56,570 bases of DNA from Legionella sp. (GTDB taxonomy: Bacteria; Pseudomonadota; Gammaproteobacteria; Legionellales; Legionellaceae): the NCBI GenBank assembly GCA_030694525.1, contig JAUXYG010000076.1, forward strand, positions 1-56,570. Direction: 5' to 3'. Below are positions 1-8,662 of this stretch, piece by piece. How positions within the stretch are numbered: position 1 is the stretch's first letter; every line of letters starts with the position of its first letter. The translations under genes and the position numbers were made by a program. The notes beneath the pieces were generated by a model. That model was not told the origin of the DNA. It saw nothing but the letters and a program-made list of their open reading frames with translations, and made no database searches.

Positions 1-136
1 CGGAGGTTTTGCACCAGGTGACTACTATCCTGAGCTGCCCAATACACTACTTGTCTGCGCCACAGAAATGCGCACGGAAAAGGAAATAGCTCACTACGCT
101 GAAACTTTAAACAGCATTATGAAAAGGGGTGAATAA
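1..136 (+). CDS. gcvPA: Glycine dehydrogenase (decarboxylating) subunit 1, 3' end only
   Basis: Only the last 44 codons are present; the reading frame is open at the window edge (first full codon at base 2) and ends in TAA at 134-136. The tail contains GGFAPGDYYPEL and CATEMRTEKEI, which fits the C-terminus of the N-terminal half of a split glycine-cleavage P protein. The second half, gcvPB, follows 300 bases downstream on the same strand, which supports the call. The stop overlaps the next start (TAATG), so the two genes are probably translationally coupled. GcvPA and GcvPB together decarboxylate glycine and pass the aminomethyl group to the lipoyl H protein. Confidence 0.85.
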   Translation, partial: GGFAPGDYYPELPNTLLVCATEMRTEKEIAHYAETLNSIMKRGE

Positions 137-444
137 TGTTCATTATACAACTTACTTATATCACTCCGATTAGCGAAGTGGATAAATATCTGCAGGCCCA
201 TCGGGAATTTCTCGAATACCATTACAAACAGGGGTTATTGATTGCATCAGGGCCTTTGAAACCGAGAACGGGTGGAATTATTATTGCGGCCACCAATGAT
301 CGGGAGCATCTGGAAGAACTATTCAAGAAAGACCCTTATTATTTAGCAGAAATTGCCAAATACGAATTTATTGAGTTCATTCCAGTCAAACATTGCGATG
401 AACTTAAAGAACTTGTTCAAAAAACGGAAGGTACATTATGTTGA
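136..444 (+). CDS. YciI-like small protein inside the gcvP operon
   Basis: This 102-residue protein has the size and pattern of the YciI family (a ferredoxin-like fold with a conserved His and Asp): His22 in the AHREFL segment, a Gly-Pro at 39-40 and Asp66-Pro67 in KKDPYY. No signal peptide or membrane segment is visible. The start codon overlaps the gcvPA stop and the last seven bases overlap the gcvPB start, so all three genes are packed as one translation unit. The biochemical role of most YciI proteins is unknown; the placement suggests a job connected to glycine cleavage, but this is inference. Confidence 0.75.
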   Translation: MFIIQLTYITPISEVDKYLQAHREFLEYHYKQGLLIASGPLKPRTGGIIIAATNDREHLEELFKKDPYYLAEIAKYEFIEFIPVKHCDELKELVQKTEGTLC

Positions 445-1898
445 TTTTTGAATTATCAAAAGCACAACGCCAGGCAAGGGCACAAGCACCGCATAATATC
501 AAAAGCAAATATGTGCTCCCCTCTGAATTCCAGCGTGAAAATCCACCCAGCATGCCCGCCTGCTCCGAACTTCAGGTGGTAAGGCATTATACCCGTTTAT
601 CACAAAAGAATTTTGCCATAGATACCAATTTTTACCCTTTAGGCTCCTGTACGATGAAATACAATCCTCGAGGAGTACACAAAGCCGCATCAATCCCAGG
701 ATTTGCTAATCGGCATCCGCTCGCATTAGAGCAAGACAGCCAGGGATTTCTGGAGTCCATCTATCAGCTGCAAAGTCACATTGCCGAAATAACCGGAATG
801 GAGGGAGTTTCCCTTACGCCAATGGCGGGCTCTCAGGGTGAGTTTGCCGGTGTTGCCATGATCAAAGCCTACCATCAATCCCGAGGTGATACGACGCGAG
901 ATGAAATGCTTATTCCCGACGCGGCACACGGGACTAATCCTGCCTCAGCGGTTATGTGTGGTTTCAAGGTGGTTGAGATTGCAACAGGTGAAAATGGTGA
1001 TATCAATCTTGAAGAACTAAAAAACAAAGTGGGTCCCCGCACTGCAGGAATTATGCTGACCAATCCTTCAACGCTTGGCTTATTTATGCGCCAAATCAAA
1101 GATATTGCGGCCTTAGTCCATCAGGCTGGAGGTTTGCTGTATTATGATGGAGCCAATTTAAACGCCATATTGGGTAAAGTCAGGCCGGGAGATATGGGAT
1201 TTGACGTCATGCATTTAAACCTGCACAAAACGTTCGCCACGCCGCATGGTGGAGGTGGTCCGGGTGCTGGTCCAGTAGCTGTAGGGAAACGGTTAGTTCC
1301 TTTTATGCCCTTACCTATTGTTAAAAAAACGGACTCAGGATTTGCCTGGGCTACCAAACAAGATTATCCCCAAAGTATTGGCAGACTCTCTTGTTTTATG
1401 GGTAATGCCGGGATTTTATTACGTGCGTACTTTTATATGAAAGTTTTAGGTAAAGAAGGGTTACTGCGCGTTTCAGAATATGCCACCCTTAATGCGAATT
1501 ACCTACTAAAAGAATTGAGTAAAGCAGGGTTTACCCCAGCTTACCCAAAAAGACGAGCCTCTCATGAGTTTATCCTGACCTTAAGTCCGGAAAAAAAGGC
1601 ATTCGGCATTACCGCCATGGACCTAGCTAAACGGTTATTAGATTATGGGTTCCATGCACCGACTACTTATTTCCCTTTATTAATTCCCGAATGTTTGCTG
1701 ATTGAACCCACTGAAACTGAAAGTAAAGAGGAAATGGATGCATTTGTAGCGGCAATGCACGCTATCAGGGAAGAAGCGGCAACCAATCCCAATTTATTGA
1801 AAGACGCACCCCATACCCTTCCCGTTAAAAGGCTTGATGATGTCAAAGCCGCGCGTGAATTGAATTTAAACTATTTTTCAAATAAAAAAGATAATTAA
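438..1898 (+). CDS. gcvPB: Glycine dehydrogenase (decarboxylating) subunit 2
   Basis: The 486-residue protein is the C-terminal half of a split glycine-cleavage P protein, the PLP-binding subunit. The PLP lysine is expected at Lys264 in the [16 protein letters not shown] motif, which is characteristic of the family. Other conserved parts are [13 protein letters not shown] near residues 66-78 and [11 protein letters not shown] near 161-171. The length is normal for the split form. The ATG at 438 follows a GGAAGG Shine-Dalgarno and overlaps the end of the YciI-like gene. It acts in the cytoplasm with GcvPA, GcvH, GcvT and Lpd to oxidise glycine and feed one-carbon metabolism. Confidence 0.95.
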   Translation: MLIFELSKAQRQARAQAPHNIKSKYVLPSEFQRENPPSMPACSELQVVRHYTRLSQKNFAIDTNFYPLGSCTMKYNPRGVHKAASIPGFANRHPLALEQDSQGFLESIYQLQSHIAEITGMEGVSLTPMAGSQGEFAGVAMIKAYHQSRGDTTRDEMLIPDAAHGTNPASAVMCGFKVVEIATGENGDINLEELKNKVGPRTAGIMLTNPSTLGLFMRQIKDIAALVHQAGGLLYYDGANLNAILGKVRPGDMGFDVMHLNLHKTFATPHGGGGPGAGPVAVGKRLVPFMPLPIVKKTDSGFAWATKQDYPQSIGRLSCFMGNAGILLRAYFYMKVLGKEGLLRVSEYATLNANYLLKELSKAGFTPAYPKRRASHEFILTLSPEKKAFGITAMDLAKRLLDYGFHAPTTYFPLLIPECLLIEPTETESKEEMDAFVAAMHAIREEAATNPNLLKDAPHTLPVKRLDDVKAARELNLNYFSNKKDN

Positions 1899-1901
1899 CA
1901 T

Positions 1902-1926
1902 CAAGGCTTGCCTTTGGTGAGCCTTG
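1902..1926 (+). terminator. Possible weak terminator after gcvPB
   Basis: A perfect 7-bp stem (CAAGGCT at 1902-1908 with AGCCTTG at 1920-1926) encloses an 11-base loop four bases after the gcvPB stop. There is no T-run after it, so rho-independent termination would be weak. Confidence 0.35.
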
Positions 1927-2011
1927 GATATTTAGAATTACAATTTTGAACCCAAGATGACAATCAATGATATATAATCAATTCATAAGATAAGAAAAAT
2001 AAGCTACTCAA

Positions 2012-3247
2012 TTGACGCAACCACAAATAAAAACACTTTTAGCAAGACAAGGGATCTATGATAAAAAAGGTTCTGTGTATGCCTATGAACTTTTATATCG
2101 TAACCATGATGAGCTTTCGTCCTCAATAAATCATTTAAATCCGTTACATGGTGATGCGGCAACTTCGTCAGTAATTACCCAAATTTTTACGAATCTGGAT
2201 TTAAATTCGGTTATTGGCACTAAACGTGCGTTTATCAACTTTACCTATAATAACTTTATTGAAAAAATTCCCCATTTACTTCCTAAGAATCGTATTGTTA
2301 TTGAAGTACTGGAGACCGTTACAGTTGATAAGCTCTTGTTAGATAATCTGAAGCTACTTAAAGAAGAAGGCTATAAAATTGCACTGGATGATTTCATTTA
2401 TCGTAAAGAATCAGAACCGCTCATCGCTTTGGCAGACATCATTAAAATTGACGTGTTACATTTGTCCAAACAACAGATTCTAACGCAACTGAAACCTCTA
2501 AAAGAAATTTTTAACCAAAAATTACTCGCTGAGAAAATCGAAGACAAACAGCAATTTAATACGTGTATCGATCTTGGCTTTGATTATTTCCAAGGGTTTT
2601 TTCTTAACAAACCGGATCCCTTTAAAGGCCAACAACTCTCGGAAAATAAGAGCCATCTCTTACAATTAATTGCTGAAATTAATAATGATTCTGTACCTGT
2701 TCAACAGATTGAAGATAATATTTTACAAATTCCCAAACTAAGCTATCGCATCCTGCGCCTGGCTAATTCAGCATCAATGTATAGCGGAAGAAAAATTGAT
2801 TCTCTTATGGATGCCATAAATCAGTTAGGTTTGGTCCAAATCCGCAATTGGATAAGTTTACTATTATTATCCAGTATGGACGATCTCGCTCCTGATCTGC
2901 TTGAGCTCACTTTGATTCGAGCTAAAATGTGTGAATCTCTAGCAAAAGTCACCGGATATCCTAACCCACATCAGGCCTACACCGCAGGAATATTATCAAC
3001 CTTGGATGGCATTTTAAATGAACCCATGTCTTCCCTTTTATCTAAAATACAATTAAGTGAAACGTTAAATGAAGCACTTCTTGATCATGCTGGAGAGTTG
3101 GGTGCCCTTCTTAAGTTTACAATAAATTACGAACAGGCTAATTTTAACCAACTTTCAAACATAACCCTCGATGAACAGGAATTAACCCGCTCTTATCTGC
3201 AAGCCATTGAGCATGCCCACCACATACTTCATGTGATTGACCAATAA
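2012..3247 (+). CDS. EAL and HDOD domain signalling protein
   Basis: The 411-residue protein has an N-terminal EAL domain (about 5-205) and a C-terminal HDOD domain (about 205-400), the architecture of YuxH-like proteins. The EAL motif reads YELLYR (Glu26). Other positions expected of a cyclic-di-GMP phosphodiesterase are also filled: Asn76, Glu98, Asp126-Asp127, Lys145, Glu174 and Gln194. The usual DDFG is DDFI, so activity is uncertain; many EAL-HDOD proteins are regulatory rather than enzymatic. The start is TTG at 2012 with no clear Shine-Dalgarno, and no in-frame ATG lies close by. A TATAAT at 1973-1978 could be the -10, though no -35 is well placed. No signal peptide or membrane helix. 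Confidence 0.85.
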   Translation: MTQPQIKTLLARQGIYDKKGSVYAYELLYRNHDELSSSINHLNPLHGDAATSSVITQIFTNLDLNSVIGTKRAFINFTYNNFIEKIPHLLPKNRIVIEVLETVTVDKLLLDNLKLLKEEGYKIALDDFIYRKESEPLIALADIIKIDVLHLSKQQILTQLKPLKEIFNQKLLAEKIEDKQQFNTCIDLGFDYFQGFFLNKPDPFKGQQLSENKSHLLQLIAEINNDSVPVQQIEDNILQIPKLSYRILRLANSASMYSGRKIDSLMDAINQLGLVQIRNWISLLLLSSMDDLAPDLLELTLIRAKMCESLAKVTGYPNPHQAYTAGILSTLDGILNEPMSSLLSKIQLSETLNEALLDHAGELGALLKFTINYEQANFNQLSNITLDEQELTRSYLQAIEHAHHILHVIDQ

Positions 3248-3567
3248 AACAGATTAATAACACCAACCGGGAAACCCTTACTTTGCTTAAAGATGAATTG
3301 AAAAATACGTCATCTCGAACAAAATCAAGATCTCCAAACGGGCTCAGCTCAAAAGCGAAGCATCAATTATTGGGAATACAATTTAAGGAGTTACTGCTCA
3401 TAAAGATAACTTAATGAAAAATAATTGTTTTCATTTAAAAAAAAACTTTGCTATTGAAAAAAAATAAGTTATAACACTCTTACCTAGTTCAAGGATTGAC
3501 AGGTATAAGTAAGGCTCAGCATCTCAAGAAGAGAGCTGAATTCTCAATTTTTTCATGGAGTGAGAAA
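3248..3567. other. Gene-free AT-rich stretch upstream of the HTH regulator
   Basis: No convincing gene is seen in these 320 bases. There is a perfect 8-bp inverted repeat (AATGAAAA at 3413-3420 with TTTTCATT at 3428-3435, 7-base loop). An A-rich tract follows at 3437-3445, and a TATAAC at 3470-3475 could serve as a -10 for the HTH gene. A 43-codon open frame with only TTG starts overlaps the region but has no ribosome site. Confidence 0.5.
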
Positions 3568-3837
3568 ATGAATAGTAAAGTGTTTTCCCAACGCTTTAAT
3601 CGCGAATTAGCTACCCTGGGGTTTCCGGAAGAATTAACTGAAAAAACCAAAGCGGTATCTAAAGTATTTGGCGTGACACGTCACTTGGCAAATTCTATGA
3701 TTTTTGGCCACATTCTTCCTAATCATGAGCAACTGGATAAAATTGCTGAAATATTAGAAGTCTGTCCTCAATGGTTAGGTGGCGCAGTGGATAGAAAGAA
3801 AGCTTATCCAGGCCGGGAGACTATTGAGAGCGTGTAA
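3568..3837 (+). CDS. Small XRE/CI-type helix-turn-helix protein
   Basis: The start is taken at ATG 3568, where GGAG sits seven bases upstream. The longer frame from TTG 3496 has no ribosome site. The 89-residue product is almost entirely a helix-turn-helix domain of the phage CI/XRE type. FSQRFNRELATLGFP opens helix 1, VTRHLANSMIFGHILPNHEQLDKIAEIL spans the recognition region, and CPQWL closes the domain. A short basic tail follows (to residue 89) and there is no sensor domain, so it probably acts as a simple DNA-binding repressor. The target is unknown; inverted repeats upstream of it and of the next gene are candidates for autoregulation. Confidence 0.75.
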   Translation: MNSKVFSQRFNRELATLGFPEELTEKTKAVSKVFGVTRHLANSMIFGHILPNHEQLDKIAEILEVCPQWLGGAVDRKKAYPGRETIESV

Positions 3838-3874
3838 TCTTATCCAAAATACGATATACTCGACCCTAATAGAT

Positions 3875-3908
3875 GGCGTTTGCCTCCTTTTTATCGTGAA
3901 CAAACGCC
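3875..3908 (+). promoter_or_regulatory. Leader hairpin upstream of the RMD1-family gene
   Basis: A perfect 8-bp stem (GGCGTTTG at 3875-3882 with CAAACGCC at 3901-3908) encloses an 18-base loop that contains CCTCC followed by five Ts. It ends 27 bases before the ATG at 3936, and a TATACT lies upstream at 3855-3860. The pyrimidine loop could pair with a purine-rich ribosome site. It may equally be a poor terminator for the HTH gene, which ends at 3837. Confidence 0.4.
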
Positions 3909-3935
3909 TGATTTATCTTGCAGGTTGTCACTATC

Positions 3936-4742
3936 ATGGAATGCTTAAGTTTTTGCGTTGCTAAATCAATTGATTTAACACGTCTTGATAATCACTTTAA
4001 ACACTCATCGACCACGTACAATTCGGTGAAAAGTCGTGACGTATTGAAGTTATCCTCTCGAATCAATCCGAACCATACTATATATATTTTTAAAAACGGG
4101 ACGGTAGTTTCCTGGGGAATTAAACGGTACGAGATTAGTGAATATTTAAATACCATAAAACAGCTTATCGATAAACCTGTCGCTTTATTGGTACACGATG
4201 AATTTCATTACCAACTTGGCGATAAAACAGCCATAGAACCTCATGATTTTTTTGATGTCGATTGCCTGACTATGGATAACGACAGTGAAGAATTGAAACT
4301 TAGCCTGTCCTATGGGTTTTCACAGTCGGTTAAATTACAATATTTTGAAACCATCATTGATGCCTTAATTGAAAAATATAATCCCATGATTCAAAGCCTT
4401 TCTCATAAAGGTGAAATGCCTATTAGTCGCAAACAAATTCAGCAAATTATTGGGGAAATTTTAGGGGCTAAAAGTGAGATGAATCTTATCAGTAATTTTC
4501 TTTATCACCCCAAATATTTTTGGCAACACCCGACTCTGGAAGAGCATTTCATCATGCTTGAACGTTACTTACACATACAAAGAAGGGTAAACGCTATCAA
4601 CCATCGTCTTGATACGCTTAATGAAATTTTTGAAATGTTTAATGGTTATCTTGAAAGTCGTCACGGTCATAATCTTGAAATAATAATTATTGTTTTAATT
4701 ACCTTGGAAATTATCATTGCGGTTATGAATTTCCATTTTTAA
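3936..4742 (+). CDS. RMD1/DUF155 family membrane-anchored protein
   Basis: Start taken at ATG 3936; a TTG at 3918 would add six residues. The 268-residue protein shows the DUF155 (RMD1/Sif2) pattern. IYIFKNGTVVSWG lies near residues 49-61, a long helical region follows, then RLDTLNEIFEMFNGYLESRHGH and a single C-terminal hydrophobic helix (EIIIIVLITLEIIIAVMNF) that would anchor it in a membrane. In yeast and animals relatives act in mitochondria or the ER; the bacterial function is not established. The purine permease gene starts 14 bases downstream on the same strand, so the two are probably one operon. Confidence 0.85.
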   Translation: MECLSFCVAKSIDLTRLDNHFKHSSTTYNSVKSRDVLKLSSRINPNHTIYIFKNGTVVSWGIKRYEISEYLNTIKQLIDKPVALLVHDEFHYQLGDKTAIEPHDFFDVDCLTMDNDSEELKLSLSYGFSQSVKLQYFETIIDALIEKYNPMIQSLSHKGEMPISRKQIQQIIGEILGAKSEMNLISNFLYHPKYFWQHPTLEEHFIMLERYLHIQRRVNAINHRLDTLNEIFEMFNGYLESRHGHNLEIIIIVLITLEIIIAVMNFHF

Positions 4743-4756
4743 GTAGAGGCTGATTT

Positions 4757-6037
4757 ATGGATAAATTTTCAAATTATTTCCTCAAAGGCACCACTCTACG
4801 GACGGAAATTCTGGCAGGGATTACCACTTTTTTAACCATGGTCTATATTGCTTTTGTTAATCCCACTATTCTTCATGATGCAGGGATGGACCAGGGAGCT
4901 GTATTTACTGCCACATGTCTTGTAACCGCATTTGCTTGTGCTCTGACCGGCATTATGGCCAACACCCCCATCGGGGTAGCACCTGGAATGGCATTAAACA
5001 TATATTTTTCATACAGTGTAGTGCTGGGTATGGGCATTGATTGGCAACATGCTTTGGCCATGGTATTTATTTCCGGACTACTTTTCTTTCTAATCACGTT
5101 GACCAGTTTAAGGCGATTGCTTATCGAAGCAATTCCCCATAATTTGCAAATTGCAATCTTGATAGGAATTAGTTTACTAATTGCCCTGATTGCTCTTCAA
5201 ACCAATCATATTATTGTAGAAGATCAGCATAATTTAATGCGCCTTGGTTCTATTACTACCCGTGAAAGTGGTCTGTTTTTTTTAGGCTTTTTACTTATTC
5301 TTACCCTCGACTACTATCGAATTCCGGGTGCAATAATAATTGGTATCTTGAGTATTAGTCTCTTAAGTTTACTCTTGGGAATAACTGCCTGGCAGGGAAT
5401 GGTAGCCTTGCCTCCATCAATAGAACCCACCTTTTTAAAACTTGATTTTTCCGGATTAACCAGCGCAACAGCACTGAAAGCAATTTTTACCTTCTTTCTC
5501 ATTGCAGTATTTGATGCTACCGGTACTCTAATCGGTTTATTAAACCCCACCGTCTTCAAACAACAAGCCAGTTACCCCCAACGTTTAAGCCACAGTTTAA
5601 CTGCCGATGCAGCCGCATCAACCCTTGCCGGGCTGCTGGGCTCTGCAAGCACCTCTCCATATATTGAATCGGCAACTGGAATCGAAGCGGGTGGTCGAAC
5701 CGGACTGACCGCCTTAGTTATTGCTACTGGATTTATTCTGATGCTTTTCTTCTTCCCTTTGGCAAAAATGATTCCAGGTTTTGCCGTAGGGCCTGCTTTA
5801 CTTTATGTCGCCTGTTGCATGATGAAGCATTTATCGGATATGAAATTAAAGGACATCAGCGAGACCGCACCCTGTATGGTTACCATTATGATGATTCCTT
5901 TCACCGCCTCTATAGCAGATGGGATAGGCGGAGGAATTATTCTTTATGCCCTGCTAAAATTACTCACTCGCCAAAAATTAAATCCATTAGTACTCATTTT
6001 AAGTTTGGTGTTCGTACTCTTTTTTATAATAAGCTAA
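4757..6037 (+). CDS. NCS2-family purine permease (AzgA/PbuG-like)
   Basis: The 426-residue protein is strongly hydrophobic with about 12-14 membrane segments. It starts with the conserved block FLKGTTLRTEILAGITTFLTMVY of the adenine/guanine/hypoxanthine branch of NCS2. The helix-breaking motif GVAPGMALNIYFSYSV lies near 72-87 and the substrate-region motif FFLIAVFDATGTLIGL near 244-259. STSPYIESATGIEAGGRTGL near 299-318 is also typical of AzgA-like transporters. It should import purine bases by proton symport across the inner membrane. GAGG at 4745-4748 serves as ribosome site. The stop is one base from the stop of the convergent photolyase gene. Confidence 0.9.
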   Translation: MDKFSNYFLKGTTLRTEILAGITTFLTMVYIAFVNPTILHDAGMDQGAVFTATCLVTAFACALTGIMANTPIGVAPGMALNIYFSYSVVLGMGIDWQHALAMVFISGLLFFLITLTSLRRLLIEAIPHNLQIAILIGISLLIALIALQTNHIIVEDQHNLMRLGSITTRESGLFFLGFLLILTLDYYRIPGAIIIGILSISLLSLLLGITAWQGMVALPPSIEPTFLKLDFSGLTSATALKAIFTFFLIAVFDATGTLIGLLNPTVFKQQASYPQRLSHSLTADAAASTLAGLLGSASTSPYIESATGIEAGGRTGLTALVIATGFILMLFFFPLAKMIPGFAVGPALLYVACCMMKHLSDMKLKDISETAPCMVTIMMIPFTASIADGIGGGIILYALLKLLTRQKLNPLVLILSLVFVLFFIIS

Positions 6038-6038
6038 A

Positions 6039-7454
6039 TTAGCCTTTTATCTGTTGATAGCTAGCAAGTGCAACCTCACGTGCCAAAATATGATCGACAA
6101 TCGGTAAGGGATAATCGACTCCTAAAGTAATAGGCAGCTCATGGACAGGGGCATCCCAGGGATGATGAATCCATTTTGACGGGACCGATTTTAATTCAGG
6201 AATCCAACGCCGAACGTATTCCCCCTGAGGATCAAACTTCTCCCCCTGCAATATGGGATTAAAAATTCGATAATAAGGTGAGGCATCTGCGCCGGACCCC
6301 GCTACCCATTGCCAACTCGCTGAGTTATTGGCCAAATCGGCATCAAGCAAGGTATCCCAAAACCATGCGGCACCTTTACGCCAATCTATCATTAAATGTT
6401 TGGTTAAAAACGACGCCACGATCATCCTGACCCGGTTATGCATGTATCCCGTAACCCATAATTCTCGCATACCTGCATCCACAAGAGGATAGCCAGTAAT
6501 TCCTCGTTGCCACTTGTGTAAATTACTCTCATCATTTTGCCAGGGAAAGCGATCAAATTGGTCTTTAAAATTGTGTGTCATCAACTGGGGAAAATGATAA
6601 AGTAAGTTATAGGAAAACTCGCGCCAGCCAAGTTCCGAGAGGAAGGTCTGAGCCGAGTTCAAATCACATCCGGGCTGATTCATAGCTTCATGCACTGCAG
6701 TCCAGATTTGTTGCGGGCTTATTTCGCCAAAGTGCAGATGAGGGGATAAACGTGACGTACCTGATGTTGCTGGCTCGTTACGAGACTCCTTATATCCCTC
6801 AAGAGCATTATGTAAAAATTCTTTTAATTTTAATTGCGCCCCTTGTTCACCAGGTTGCCAATAGAGGGGGAAATCTTTAGCCCAATTCGGTTTTTGCGGT
6901 AATAAATGCCAGTCCTCAATCTCATCTCCCTTGATAGGCAGCAGAGTTGGCCAATCAGTGACTGACATTAACGGCCTCATCTTCATTTGTCGAACACACT
7001 GTCGCCAATAGGGAGTAAACACTTTAAAGTAAGAACCACCTTGATTCAGAACCTCCCAAGGCTCGTGTAATAAACTGCCATTACAGCTAATGACAGTAAT
7101 TTCCTGTGACTTTAACTCCTCTTTAATATGCTTATCACGTGCACTGATAACAGGCTCATAGCAGCGGTTCCAGTACACCGCATCAATTTTATGTGTTTTG
7201 ATCAGCTGTTTTAATAAAGTGAGCGGGTCTGCCCTAAAACAAAATAAATCCAGGTGAACCTCTTCCAGGGCTGCTTTTAAGCTTATCAGGGAGTGATGTA
7301 GCCACCAGTGTTGCGCACCACCCAATTCGAGTGAGGGCTCAATTTCATTAATGTATAAAGGGATAATTTTTTGGTGGGTTTTACAGGCTAACGTTAATCC
7401 AGGATTATCATGCAAGCGAAGATCTTGTCTGAACCAAAAAATTGCTGTTGTCAT
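6039..7454 (-). CDS. phrB: Deoxyribodipyrimidine photolyase (class I CPD type)
   Basis: The start is taken at the second ATG (7454), where MTTAIFWFRQDLRLHDNP lines up with the usual N-terminus; an ATG three codons upstream (7463) is possible. The 471-residue protein has the N-terminal Rossmann-like antenna domain and the C-terminal FAD domain. Key motifs are TSRLSPHLHFGEISP, GMRELWVTGYMHNRVRM, and NNSASWQWVAGSGADASPYYR followed by FNPILQGEKFDP. It repairs cyclobutane pyrimidine dimers using blue light and reduced FAD. The GNAT gene lies 56 bases upstream on the same strand. The MPHNRVRM-type helix and the full FAD pocket favour a repair enzyme over a cryptochrome. Confidence 0.95.
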   Translation of the reverse strand: MTTAIFWFRQDLRLHDNPGLTLACKTHQKIIPLYINEIEPSLELGGAQHWWLHHSLISLKAALEEVHLDLFCFRADPLTLLKQLIKTHKIDAVYWNRCYEPVISARDKHIKEELKSQEITVISCNGSLLHEPWEVLNQGGSYFKVFTPYWRQCVRQMKMRPLMSVTDWPTLLPIKGDEIEDWHLLPQKPNWAKDFPLYWQPGEQGAQLKLKEFLHNALEGYKESRNEPATSGTSRLSPHLHFGEISPQQIWTAVHEAMNQPGCDLNSAQTFLSELGWREFSYNLLYHFPQLMTHNFKDQFDRFPWQNDESNLHKWQRGITGYPLVDAGMRELWVTGYMHNRVRMIVASFLTKHLMIDWRKGAAWFWDTLLDADLANNSASWQWVAGSGADASPYYRIFNPILQGEKFDPQGEYVRRWIPELKSVPSKWIHHPWDAPVHELPITLGVDYPLPIVDHILAREVALASYQQIKG

Positions 7455-7510
7455 AGGAACCATCGATAATTTTTAGTAAGTTCACACTATACCTTAAGAT
7501 TCTTCTTTAC

Positions 7511-7948
7511 TTAATCTCTTAGCATTAATTTCATATCTTTATGAGGGATACCAGCATCCATATATTCATCACTGCACACAATAAAACCCAATTTTTCGTA
7601 AAACGAAATGGCATTAATCTGAGAACTTAATTTCGCACATTTTAAAGATGAGTTCGATGTAAGATCATCTAATATAAACTCCATGAGGTATTTACCTAAA
7701 CCCCTCCCTTGCAAAGAATCAAGCACAGCGACACGTTCAATTTTAGCAAAACCAAAGAGATGACGAACACGCGCCACTCCAGCAGGGTGATTATCAACGT
7801 GCAGCAGATAATGCTCACTGTCTTTATCTTTGCCATCAAGTTCTTCGTTTAAAGGAACCTTTTGTCCTTCGACAAACACCTCATGACGTATGGCCAAACA
7901 TGCGTCCATGGCTTTAGAGTCACTAACCTTTTGTACGTTAATTTTCAT
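7511..7948 (-). CDS. GNAT N-acetyltransferase (YjcF/ElaA-like)
   Basis: The 145-residue protein has the single-domain GNAT fold. AIRHEVFVEGQKVP near 19-32 is typical of the YjcF/ElaA group. LERVAV-type strand 4 is followed by the acetyl-CoA loop QGRGLG at 80-85, and ISFYEKLGF carries the late conserved Tyr. The substrate is unknown. A TATAAT on this strand at 7999-7994 could be its -10. It is divergent from msrB across a 130-base spacer and precedes phrB by 56 bases. Confidence 0.85.
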   Translation of the reverse strand: MKINVQKVSDSKAMDACLAIRHEVFVEGQKVPLNEELDGKDKDSEHYLLHVDNHPAGVARVRHLFGFAKIERVAVLDSLQGRGLGKYLMEFILDDLTSNSSLKCAKLSSQINAISFYEKLGFIVCSDEYMDAGIPHKDMKLMLRD

Positions 7949-8078
7949 GTTTTATGTATACCCTGATTTTGTGTTCAATAATTTAATTTTAAAATTATAA
8001 ACTGATTATCTACTAAAAGAAGAAAAATCCGGCAATTGTTCTATAATTAACCAATATAAGAATGACATAGAGTATCAT

Positions 8079-8603
8079 ATGTTGCGTGTATTAATCGGTA
8101 GTTTGTTGCTGCTTCCTTTCTTTCATACAAGCATAGCGCAGAACGGAGTTACTCCTGCCAAAGAATGTACCTGGTGTAATAAAACTAATTTAAATAAGTT
8201 GACTCCCTTACAATATGAAGTAACACAAAAAGCGGGCACTGAACTCCCGTTTAAAAATCCCTATTGGAATAATAAAAAAGATGGAATATATGTAGATATT
8301 GTTTCAGGAGAGCCGTTATTTAGCTCCACCGATCAGTATTCATCAGGTACTGGCTGGCCGAGTTTCACGAAGCCAATTGATAACCAGTTTATTACCTTGA
8401 AAGCGCACAGAAAATTCCTTTTTACAACGACAGAAGTTCGATCCAAACATGCTAACTCTCATTTAGGAGATGTATTTAATGATGGACCACAACCGGGCGG
8501 TCAGCGATACTGCATCAATTCTGCTGCTCTGGAATTTATTCCTAAAGAACAAATGATACAACGTGGCTACGGAGCCTATCTTTTTCTTTTTAATAAAAAA
8601 TAG
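8079..8603 (+). CDS. msrB: Secreted peptide-methionine (R)-S-oxide reductase
   Basis: The 174-residue protein begins with a signal peptide (hydrophobic stretch 4-19, likely cleavage after SIA-Q at about 20-21). The MsrB domain follows: GTGWPSF near 90-96, [15 protein letters not shown] near 119-133 and [11 protein letters not shown] with the catalytic Cys145. The usual resolving cysteine in SGCGWPSF is replaced by Thr, and a CTWC pair at Cys30/Cys33 just after the signal peptide is a possible substitute reductant site. It should repair oxidised methionines in envelope proteins. A TATAAT at 8042-8047 is a candidate -10. vipF follows 59 bases downstream. Confidence 0.9.
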   Translation: MLRVLIGSLLLLPFFHTSIAQNGVTPAKECTWCNKTNLNKLTPLQYEVTQKAGTELPFKNPYWNNKKDGIYVDIVSGEPLFSSTDQYSSGTGWPSFTKPIDNQFITLKAHRKFLFTTTEVRSKHANSHLGDVFNDGPQPGGQRYCINSAALEFIPKEQMIQRGYGAYLFLFNKK

Positions 8604-8619
8604 AAATATGAGGCATATC

Positions 8620-8635
8620 ACGCTAAAATTAGCGT
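8620..8635. terminator. Short inverted repeat after msrB
   Basis: ACGCTA at 8620-8625 and TAGCGT at 8630-8635 form a perfect 6-bp stem with a 4-base loop, 17 bases after the msrB stop. There is no T-run, so its effect on transcription into vipF is doubtful. Confidence 0.3.
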
Positions 8636-8662
8636 TAATAAGCATGAGTTATCAGATGAATT

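Noticed and set aside
3283..3420. 43-codon frame between the EAL-HDOD gene and the HTH gene
   Set aside because: Only TTG starts, no ribosome site, and no recognisable sequence.
3496..3567. Upstream TTG start for the HTH gene
   Set aside because: No ribosome site; ATG 3568 has GGAG at proper spacing and begins the HTH domain.
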